Shown piece by piece: positions 1 to 5,475 of a DNA stretch of 5,695 bases (its first letter is position 1; every line of letters begins with the position of its first letter). The notes under the pieces are model-generated. The model was not told the DNA's origin. It made no database searches and saw only the letters and a list, made by a program, of their open reading frames with translations. Position numbers and translations under genes: made by a program. Origin of the DNA: Desulfobacula sp. (GTDB taxonomy: Bacteria; Desulfobacterota; Desulfobacteria; Desulfobacterales; Desulfobacteraceae). The DNA lies in contig JAGLNZ010000379.1 in NCBI GenBank assembly GCA_023139225.1, positions 1-5,695 of the forward strand, read 5' to 3'.

Positions 1-1086
1 CATCCTGATCTTCATGGTAACGACTGCAGCGAAATGATCGTAAAAAGACAGGAACGATTTATCAAGATTAAAAAGTCTTATGAATATTTATTTTTAAAGT
101 TACAAAAAGATAACCGTGTAATAAAGAAGAAAACAGCCGCAAAAGAAATCAAAAAACCAAAGATAATTGCTGTGGGCGGAGCAAAGGGTGGAATAGGCAA
201 AAGTATATTTGCTTCCAATTTGAGCGTATATCTTTCCGGCAAGGGTTTTGATACGGTTGCTGCTGATTTTGATCTGGGAGGTTCCAATCTCCACCTTTTC
301 CTTGGAAAGACTCACTTAAAAAAAAATATTAATGATTATCTTTCTAACAAAGCCTCCAGCTTAAAGGACATAATGGTAAAAACAAAATATGGTCCTCGAT
401 TAATTGGGGGAAACAGCTCTCAGTTAGGTACGGCGAATATAAGTTTTACAAGAAAATTAAAATTATTACGGGCGATTCGAAACATCAGGGCAGACTATGT
501 TGTCATGGACCTTGGCGGTGACACATCCTACAATGTCCTGGACTTCTTTCTGGCTGCAGACCTCGGTATAGTAATGACCACCTGTGATCCTGCTTCATAC
601 CTTGATGCATACTCTTTTATCAAGGTCGCTCTATACCGAAAACTCAATAGGCTGTTCGGCCCGGAATCCATGTATGCCGGTAAGACAGATAATGTTTTGA
701 AAAAACTTATTCATGAAACTGTTCTGTCAAAAAATAATCCTCTGGTAGGAGATATAGAAGAACTTATCAGGAAGATCAAAAAAGAACATCCCGGGTCAAT
801 GAATACAATAAAAAAGGTGCTCTCAGATTTCATTCCCCAGCTGATTGTAAATAAAGTCACAAATGAAAAAGCGGCTTTAGGACCTGTAAGGAGAATCCAG
901 GAAGTATCCAGAAAAAAGCTCTCTATTAATGTGGGATATCTTTGTTCTTTTCCATTTCAAAATGATATTGAAAAAAGCGCCAGGACACTTGTCCCATGGA
1001 TTTCCAAAGTGCAGGACAGCAGGCTTACAAAAAAAATTGACAGCATAGCTGCCAGGCTTCTGGCCAACAGATTCAAGGAAGCTTAA
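1..1086 (+). CDS. J-domain / MinD-FlhG-like ATPase fusion, 5'-partial
   Basis: The reading frame is open from the first base, so the gene starts outside the window; 361 residues are visible. They begin with HPD, the J-domain tripeptide that stimulates Hsp70, followed at residues 19-30 by RFIKIKKSYEYL, which closely resembles J-domain helix III (DnaJ: KFKEIKEAYEVL). A lysine-rich linker (about 31-53) leads into a SIMIBI P-loop ATPase. It has deviant Walker A KGGIGKS (62-68, with the signature lysine), switch-like DFDLGGSN (89-96) and Walker B VVMDL (167-171). DFDLGGSNLHLFLG and DPASYLDAYSFIK resemble FlhG/FleN/MinD, proteins that position cell structures in an ATP- and dimer-dependent way. The first in-frame ATG (position 34) lies inside the J helix and has no Shine-Dalgarno, so it is not the start. 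No flagellar or division genes are visible, so the cargo is unknown. The ATPase assignment is firm, the J-domain likely, the role uncertain. Confidence 0.85.
   Translation, partial: HPDLHGNDCSEMIVKRQERFIKIKKSYEYLFLKLQKDNRVIKKKTAAKEIKKPKIIAVGGAKGGIGKSIFASNLSVYLSGKGFDTVAADFDLGGSNLHLFLGKTHLKKNINDYLSNKASSLKDIMVKTKYGPRLIGGNSSQLGTANISFTRKLKLLRAIRNIRADYVVMDLGGDTSYNVLDFFLAADLGIVMTTCDPASYLDAYSFIKVALYRKLNRLFGPESMYAGKTDNVLKKLIHETVLSKNNPLVGDIEELIRKIKKEHPGSMNTIKKVLSDFIPQLIVNKVTNEKAALGPVRRIQEVSRKKLSINVGYLCSFPFQNDIEKSARTLVPWISKVQDSRLTKKIDSIAARLLANRFKEA
1029..1054 (-). terminator. Intrinsic terminator of the ihfA-surE transcript, inside the convergent gene
   Basis: Read on the minus strand, TGGCAGC-TAT-GCTGTCA forms a 7-bp stem (one G-T pair) with a 3-nt loop at 1054-1038. 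One A follows, then eight T (1036-1029). This is a standard rho-independent terminator 19 nt past the surE stop. It lies within the last codons of the plus-strand ATPase gene, where the T run is read as lysine codons. Confidence 0.6.
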
Positions 1087-1822
1087 ATGGCTCCAGGAGT
1101 GCCATTGTTTTATAGTCTGTTGTGTCACATTGAATAGGCGTCATGGAAATATAGTTTTGTGATAAGGCACTGACATCCGTATCTGGTTCACTATCCGCTT
1201 GATATGGGCTGCCATACCAGTAATAAGACCTGTCCTTGGGGTCAATTCGTTTGTTAAATTGCGTTGAAATATTATTAGAGTCCTGCCGGGTAATTTTGAC
1301 TCCACGCGCCTTATCCAAAGAAATATCAGGTGCATTGATATTTAAGAAGGTCCCTGAAGGAAGGTTGTAATCACATATTTTGTCCAAAAGGTCGTCTATA
1401 AATCGGGACATACCTTGATAATCTACAGTCTTTGATCGTTCTATGGAAACAGCCATACTCAATAAACCATTTAAAGCGGCTTCCCTGGCAGCTCCTGCAG
1501 TACCCGAATAGTTAATGTTAACCCCGGTATTGCTGCCCGGATTAATCCCTGCAATAACCAGGTCGGGCGGTGTGGTGTAAAGTTTAAATAAAGCCAGTTT
1601 AACACAGTCTGCCGGAGTTCCGGTGATGGAATAGCCCTCGCCGGAATTTAAATGTATTTTGTAAATTCTTATGGGTTCATTAAGGGTAATACCGTGACCC
1701 ACAGCGCTTTTCTCTCTCTCCGGCGCCACCAGAATAATTTCATGGTGTGAGCACAGCGTTTCGTACAATGCCTGAATTCCCGGAGCATTGTATCCGTCAT
1801 CGTTGGTAAGAAGAATTTTCAT
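1073..1822 (-). CDS. surE: 5'/3'-nucleotidase SurE
   Basis: The product is 249 residues, the usual size for SurE, a cytosolic metal-dependent phosphatase that removes phosphate from nucleoside 5'- or 3'-monophosphates and is linked to stationary-phase survival. It starts with MKILLTNDDG, the family signature, whose D8 and D9 bind the divalent metal. S39 in EREKSAVGH and N94 in GINPGSN match the remaining metal ligands known from solved SurE structures. GTPADCVKLAL (68-78) and NYSGTAGAAREA (104-115) are also typical. The ATG is 8 nt below the stop of the IHF-like gene and has no clear Shine-Dalgarno (the upstream bases read AAGTAAAACA). It is therefore probably translated by ribosomes coming from that gene. 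The 3' end overlaps the convergent ATPase gene by 14 bp. No key residue is missing. Confidence 0.96.
   Translation of the reverse strand: MKILLTNDDGYNAPGIQALYETLCSHHEIILVAPEREKSAVGHGITLNEPIRIYKIHLNSGEGYSITGTPADCVKLALFKLYTTPPDLVIAGINPGSNTGVNINYSGTAGAAREAALNGLLSMAVSIERSKTVDYQGMSRFIDDLLDKICDYNLPSGTFLNINAPDISLDKARGVKITRQDSNNISTQFNKRIDPKDRSYYWYGSPYQADSEPDTDVSALSQNYISMTPIQCDTTDYKTMALLEPFKLP
1086..1113 (+). terminator. Weak candidate terminator for the J-domain/MinD-like gene, inside surE
   Basis: Directly at the stop codon of the plus-strand gene, AATGG-CTC-CAG-GAG-(TG)-CCATT can fold into an 8-bp hairpin with a 2-nt bulge (1086-1106), followed by GTTTTAT. The T run is short and interrupted, so termination could be poor or Rho-dependent. 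The sequence lies in the last codons of surE. Confidence 0.3.
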
Positions 1823-1830
1823 TGTTTTAC

Positions 1831-2124
1831 TTATGGATTTGGCTTCTTATTTATCCTGTCCCTTAACTTGCCGGCACATTTAAAAGTCACAACCCTTCTT
1901 TTTCCCAGCACCATATTCTCACCGGTTGCAGGGTTTCTTCCTTTACGCTGTGATTTTTCATTTACTAAGAATTTTCCAAACCCTGTAATCATTATATCTT
2001 CCCCGGATGCCAGGGTTGATTTTATAATTTCCAGCATGGTTTCAACTATTTTAGCGGCGTCATGTGTTGGGGGATGGAGTTTCTCTGATACTTTTTCAAT
2101 GATCGTTGCTTTTGTACAGGCCAA
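1831..2124 (-). CDS. ihfA: Integration host factor alpha-like DNA-bending protein (HU/IHF family)
   Basis: The product is 97 residues, the length of an IHF subunit. HU/IHF proteins dimerise, bind the DNA minor groove and bend it sharply, assisting transcription, recombination and chromosome packing. Helical N-terminus MACTKATIIEKVSEKL, core GFGKF (48-52), beta-arm GRNPATGE (62-69) with the intercalating proline at 65, and RRVVTFK (76-82) all fit. The RRVVTF stretch and arm are closer to IhfA than to HU, but the subunit call (alpha, beta or a homodimer) is inferred. A good Shine-Dalgarno (AAGGAG, core GGAG 2135-2138) lies 10 nt before the ATG. It is the first gene of a unit with surE, and a candidate promoter sits at 2167-2195. 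C83 in the family's FRPG/FKPG position (here FKCAG) is unusual. Confidence 0.9.
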   Translation of the reverse strand: MACTKATIIEKVSEKLHPPTHDAAKIVETMLEIIKSTLASGEDIMITGFGKFLVNEKSQRKGRNPATGENMVLGKRRVVTFKCAGKLRDRINKKPNP

Positions 2125-2166
2125 TGTTTGACGGCTCCTTTTTTAAGTCTTTAAAATTTAATGGAA

Positions 2167-2195
2167 TATTTACTTTTATTAAGAAGAGTTGTCAA
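2167..2195 (-). promoter_or_regulatory. Candidate sigma-70 promoter for ihfA-surE
   Basis: On the minus strand a perfect TTGACA (2195-2190) is followed after 17 nt by TAAATA (2172-2167). The -10 is imperfect (3 of 6) but A/T throughout. Transcription would start near 2160, giving a leader of about 36 nt containing the ihfA ribosome binding site. Confidence 0.5.
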
Positions 2196-2201
2196 GAAAT
2201 A

Positions 2202-2221
2202 TACAACACAGATAAGTTGTA
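2202..2221. promoter_or_regulatory. Dyad TACAAC-N8-GTTGTA, possible operator
   Basis: A perfect 6-bp inverted repeat with an 8-nt spacer begins 7 bp upstream of the ihfA -35 and 28 bp upstream of the plus-strand -35 candidate. Its place between two divergent promoters suits a regulator acting on one or both. No regulator family is recognised, and a short dyad in AT-rich DNA can arise by chance. Confidence 0.3.
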
Positions 2222-2248
2222 AAAAATAATTTTCTTTTAAACATTAAG

Positions 2249-2277
2249 TTGACATTAAATTTTTTTCAAGCTACTTT
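2249..2277 (+). promoter_or_regulatory. Candidate sigma-70 promoter for the glutamate-synthase-like gene
   Basis: A perfect TTGACA (2249-2254) is followed after exactly 17 nt by TACTTT (2272-2277), a weak -10 keeping the first two and last consensus bases. Transcription would start near 2284, giving a leader of about 160 nt before the ATG at 2448. That leader includes the hairpin at 2333-2373. Confidence 0.42.
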
Positions 2278-2280
2278 TTG

Positions 2281-2290
2281 GTGTTAACAC
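2281..2290. promoter_or_regulatory. Perfect palindrome GTGTTAACAC at the predicted start site
   Basis: These ten bases are their own reverse complement and cover the expected transcription start of the promoter at 2249-2277, where a bound repressor would block it. The repeat does not extend further. A 10-bp palindrome has a fair chance of occurring in a region this size, so only its position supports it. Confidence 0.3.
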
Positions 2291-2332
2291 AATTTATTTT
2301 TACAATGGCGTAAAAATAGATTTTTATATGAC

Positions 2333-2380
2333 AAAGGTGTCTGCTTCGGGTTCTAACCGGGGAGGATGCCTTTTTTTATT
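2333..2380 (+). terminator. Terminator-like hairpin in the leader of the glutamate-synthase-like gene (possible attenuator)
   Basis: AAAGGTGTC (2333-2341) pairs with GATGCCTTT (2365-2373), nine pairs including two G-U. Inside it CTTC pairs with GGAG and GGT with ACC around a TCTA loop. TTTTATTTT follows at once. No plus-strand gene lies upstream in the preceding 1.2 kb, so this does not end a visible gene. It either attenuates the gene starting at 2448 or ends a short RNA of about 95 nt from the promoter at 2249-2277. No known riboswitch class is recognised, and I found no clear alternative antiterminator fold. Confidence 0.5.
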
Positions 2381-2447
2381 TTCAGGAAATCATTTCAACG
2401 AGGAAATGTAAAAAAGCTAACAAAGTTGTGAAAAAGGAGACAAAATT

Positions 2448-4106
2448 ATGGAAATGAGATTTTCAAAAGGAAATGATGCCCTGGGAACCAAAAATCGGGG
2501 GAATGCCTGTGAATCAGGTCTTTGTACATTATGCCGGGCAGATTGCAAAGGCAAGTGTGAAACATGGCTGTCCAGCATGGTTGGAAGAAAATTGTTATAT
2601 CCCAGAAGTTTTGGCCTGGTTACTGCCGGTGCAAACAATACCACCCATATAGGGGTGTCATATAATTCTTTGAGGATTCAAGGGTATGCATATGGCTCTG
2701 CCGGACTTACCGGGGATATGACAAATAATCCCGACGATTGTATTTTCCCAAATGTCAGCCTTGAAACCGAGTTTGGGAATCAAAAAAAGACAAAAATTCG
2801 CATGCCCATGATGACAGGCGCTTTGGGCTCAACTTTTATTGCAGAAAAATACTGGGACTCCTTTGCCATTGGTGGAGCATTGATCGGTATCCCGGTGGTT
2901 ATAGGCGAGAATGTGGTGGGTGTGGACAGAAATTCTGAAATCGGTCCACAAACGGATAAAAAAGGTAAAATTATTAAAGCACCCGAGCTTGACCGGAGAA
3001 TAGACACCTATTTAAGGTATTTCGATGGATTTGGTGCTATTATTGTTCAGCTTAATGTTGAGGATACACGAAACGGTGTGGCAGAATATGTCGTGGATAA
3101 ATACGGGGACAAGTGTATCATTGAGTTAAAATGGGGCCAGGGGGCTAAGAATATTGGCGGTGAGATACAGGTTAGATCACTTGAATATGCCATGTTCCTG
3201 AAAGACCGCGGGTATGTGGTTGATCCGGACCCGTCACTGCCCGAGGTCCAGCAGGGATTTGAGCAGGGAGCAATTAAGTCTTTTGCCCGTCACAGCCGTC
3301 TGGGCGCCACCAACCTTTCTACGATCAGCGCAGTTCAGGAAGATTTCATGAACTCTGTGGAATACCTGCGTGGTATCGGGTTTGAAAGAATTACTTTGAA
3401 AACAGGCTCTTATGGTATGGAAGAGCTGGCAATGGCCATTAAATTTGCCACAGATGCGCAGCTTGATCTTTTAACGATTGACGGTTCCGGCGGGGGAACC
3501 GGGATGAGTCCCTGGAATATGATGCAAAGCTGGGGTGTTCCTTCCATTAATCTTCATTCAAAAGCCCATGAATATGCCAGTATTTTATCAGCAAAAGGGA
3601 AAAATGTTGTTGACATGTCTTTTGCAGGCGGATTTGCTCTTGAAGATCATATTTTTAAGGCATTGGCCTTGGGCGCTCCTTATACAAAACTGATTTGCAT
3701 GGGCAGAGGCATTATGATCCCGGGATTTTTAGGGGCCAACATAGAGGGCGCCATTTATCCTGAGCGGCGGGCGGCAGTAAACGGTAACTGGAATGAATTG
3801 CCGAAAACGGTTCTGGAAGTTGGAAAGACTGCGGATGAAATTTTTGCAGGTTACCATGACCTTGTGAAAAAACTGGGTAAAGATGAAATGAAGAATATTC
3901 CTTATGGTGCCATTGGGTTCTATACACAGGCGGATAAGCTGGCCTGCGGCCTGCAGCAACTCATGGCAGGGGCAAGGAAATTTTCCTTGAATCAAATTAC
4001 ACGCCATGAAATTTTTTCAGGTAACAGGGAAACAGCTGTCGAAACAGGCATTCCCCATGTGTCTGATGTTAATAATGAAAGTGCAAAAAAAATATTGAAT
4101 TCATAA
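2448..4106 (+). CDS. FMN-binding glutamate-synthase-family protein with N-terminal cysteine cluster
   Basis: The product is 552 residues and matches only the FMN-binding (alpha/beta barrel) part of glutamate synthase. KWGQGAKNIGG (228-238), DGSGGGTGMSP (345-355), GGFALEDHIFKALALGA (394-410) and MGRGIM (418-423) correspond to the conserved barrel segments around FMN. There is no N-terminal glutaminase domain, so any ammonia would have to come from solution or a partner. Before the barrel are five cysteines, C21, C26, C29, C33 and C37 (C-x4-C-x2-C-x3-C-x3-C), which could hold an iron-sulfur cluster. The C-x5-C-x4-C that binds 3Fe-4S in true glutamate synthases is absent, with only C417 nearby. 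The ATG has a good AAGGAG 8 nt upstream (2434-2439). It is a single-gene transcript ending at the hairpin at 4128. Family is certain; whether it makes glutamate or acts as another flavin oxidoreductase is unknown. Confidence 0.88.
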   Translation: MEMRFSKGNDALGTKNRGNACESGLCTLCRADCKGKCETWLSSMVGRKLLYPRSFGLVTAGANNTTHIGVSYNSLRIQGYAYGSAGLTGDMTNNPDDCIFPNVSLETEFGNQKKTKIRMPMMTGALGSTFIAEKYWDSFAIGGALIGIPVVIGENVVGVDRNSEIGPQTDKKGKIIKAPELDRRIDTYLRYFDGFGAIIVQLNVEDTRNGVAEYVVDKYGDKCIIELKWGQGAKNIGGEIQVRSLEYAMFLKDRGYVVDPDPSLPEVQQGFEQGAIKSFARHSRLGATNLSTISAVQEDFMNSVEYLRGIGFERITLKTGSYGMEELAMAIKFATDAQLDLLTIDGSGGGTGMSPWNMMQSWGVPSINLHSKAHEYASILSAKGKNVVDMSFAGGFALEDHIFKALALGAPYTKLICMGRGIMIPGFLGANIEGAIYPERRAAVNGNWNELPKTVLEVGKTADEIFAGYHDLVKKLGKDEMKNIPYGAIGFYTQADKLACGLQQLMAGARKFSLNQITRHEIFSGNRETAVETGIPHVSDVNNESAKKILNS

Positions 4107-4127
4107 AAGAGATATTTGTTTGAATAT

Positions 4128-4170
4128 AAAAGGGCCTTGTATATCTTTGCAAGTGCCCTTTTTATTTTAA
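4128..4170. terminator. Bidirectional intrinsic terminator between convergent genes
   Basis: AAAAGGGC-CTTG (4128-4139) pairs with CAAG-T-GCCCTTTT (4150-4162), a 12-bp stem with one bulged T and a 10-nt loop. On the plus strand it runs into TTTTTATTTT. On the minus strand it ends in TTTTATATT. It lies between two convergent stop codons, 22 nt from one and 24 nt from the other, so it can end both transcripts. Confidence 0.85.
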
Positions 4171-4185
4171 ATGTCAACTTGAAGC

Positions 4186-5475
4186 CTAAGTCATTTTTTC
4201 AATGGTTTCCATTGCGATTTGAAAGACTTTTTCATTAAAGCGGGACTTTAAAGCATGATTCAGCATTTCTTTATTAATGGCTTTTTCTCTTTTGGCCATA
4301 ACTCCAAGGGAAGCCAGCGCCCAGTCCTGTTTTTTGATTTTTAGTGCCTTAAAGTCAATTTCAACAACATTTGCACTGGTTTCAGGAATGGTAACGCTCT
4401 TTTCCTTTAGCACAAACGTGTCTGGTTTCAGGGTTGCAAATATGTTTTTTCTTCGCTGGACACCCTCATCACTCAATGCCAGGAGGACAGTCGGGGATTT
4501 GATGCCGGTGTAGCCAATTTTTTCAGGAGAAATCAGGATTTCACTGACAGACTGTCCTCTGAGAACAGTGATATTATAGTCGTTTTTCATTGATACATTC
4601 ATGCCGGCGCAAAGACCGGCGTAACAGACAATATCACCGGCAGTTACAATCCGCATGCCCGCACTGCCTAAAATAACCACCTCCTGCCGCTGGTAATCTT
4701 TAAGAGTGATTTTCTGTTCTATGGCAAGCGGTTCGGGAAAGATATTTTTTTCTTTTGCCAGCGCCCTGTAACGGTCACCATATTCAGGCCTTTGATTTTT
4801 TTCTATGACACCATAGTTTTCAGGAAGATCTGCTATCATCTGATCAAGGCCTTTGGGTGTCAGCTGATTTTTTTTGGTGTAACGCCCGGTGCACATGCCC
4901 AGGGTTTCAATGATTGAAAATCCTTTGTGTTCAATAGCCCTGGTTATTTTTTGGGCCAGGCCGGCATCATGGCCCGAGCATTTGTCAATATAAGTTGCAC
5001 CCGCACTTTTGGCAATGGCGCAGATATCAAGGGGAATCTCTGCCTGATTGAGAAATTGTGATCCCACTATTGCATCTGTGGGTGTGGTGGCAGAGTATTG
5101 TCCGCCGGTCATGCCAAAGTTAAAATTATTAAGAATGATCAGGGTGATATCAAGATTTCTTCTACAGGATGCCAATACATGGGCACCGCCGATACCTAAG
5201 CCCCCATCGCCCATGGTGACAATTACGTTCAGCTCAGGATCGGCAAGCTTCAGGCCCGATGCATAGGTCAGAGCCCTGCCGTGAATTCCGTGGAGAGCGT
5301 GTACGTTAAAGAAGGTATCAAAAAGACCTGAGCAGCCGATATCAGTAACAATAACGGTTTTATCTGCCGGAAGGTTCAAAAGGCCAAAGGCTTTATCAAG
5401 ACCTTTGGTGATTCTTTCATGGGTGCATCCGGGACAATAAACAAGGGGCCTTGTTTTATTTAAATAACTATTCAT
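4186..5475 (-). CDS. 2-oxoacid:ferredoxin oxidoreductase, fused beta (TPP) and gamma subunits
   Basis: The product is 429 residues from the ATG at 5475. Residues 1 to about 260 are the beta subunit, which binds thiamine pyrophosphate and a 4Fe-4S cluster. They contain YCPGC (13-17), DIGCSG (46-51), the TPP motif GDGG (89-92) ending in NN (116-117), GMTGGQYSATTP (121-132) and GMC (193-195). C14, C17, C48 and C195 match the spacing of the four cluster ligands in the family. Residues about 264-429 resemble the gamma subunit, normally a separate protein of about 180 residues, but glycine-rich GxGGQG is changed to GSAGMR and RGG to RGQ. With the alpha subunit upstream, the enzyme should convert a 2-oxoacid plus CoA to acyl-CoA, CO2 and reduced ferredoxin in the cytoplasm. 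The substrate (2-oxoglutarate, branched-chain or other) cannot be told. A TTG at 5481 is in frame but lies 2 nt from the Shine-Dalgarno, so the ATG is preferred. Confidence 0.9.
   Translation of the reverse strand: MNSYLNKTRPLVYCPGCTHERITKGLDKAFGLLNLPADKTVIVTDIGCSGLFDTFFNVHALHGIHGRALTYASGLKLADPELNVIVTMGDGGLGIGGAHVLASCRRNLDITLIILNNFNFGMTGGQYSATTPTDAIVGSQFLNQAEIPLDICAIAKSAGATYIDKCSGHDAGLAQKITRAIEHKGFSIIETLGMCTGRYTKKNQLTPKGLDQMIADLPENYGVIEKNQRPEYGDRYRALAKEKNIFPEPLAIEQKITLKDYQRQEVVILGSAGMRIVTAGDIVCYAGLCAGMNVSMKNDYNITVLRGQSVSEILISPEKIGYTGIKSPTVLLALSDEGVQRRKNIFATLKPDTFVLKEKSVTIPETSANVVEIDFKALKIKKQDWALASLGVMAKREKAINKEMLNHALKSRFNEKVFQIAMETIEKMT

Noticed and set aside
34..1086. ATG at 34 as the start of the ATPase gene
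   Set aside because: No Shine-Dalgarno precedes it, it falls inside a J-domain helix, and the frame is open to the window edge with HPD ahead of it.
1141..1335. Minus-strand 64-codon ORF inside surE
   Set aside because: It lies in another frame of the clearly conserved surE gene, and its sequence is just a shifted reading of it.
1868..2131. Plus-strand 87-codon ORF opposite the IHF-like gene
   Set aside because: It is antisense to a well-conserved gene and has no ribosome binding site or family resemblance.
2300..2330. Possible sigma-54 promoter around TGGCGTAAAAATAG
   Set aside because: The -24 GG is present, but the -12 GC is missing at the required spacing.
2281..2380. Known riboswitch in the leader of the glutamate-synthase-like gene
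   Set aside because: Apart from the terminator hairpin the leader is AT-rich and unstructured by eye, and it does not resemble the glutamine (glnA) or other riboswitch cores I know.
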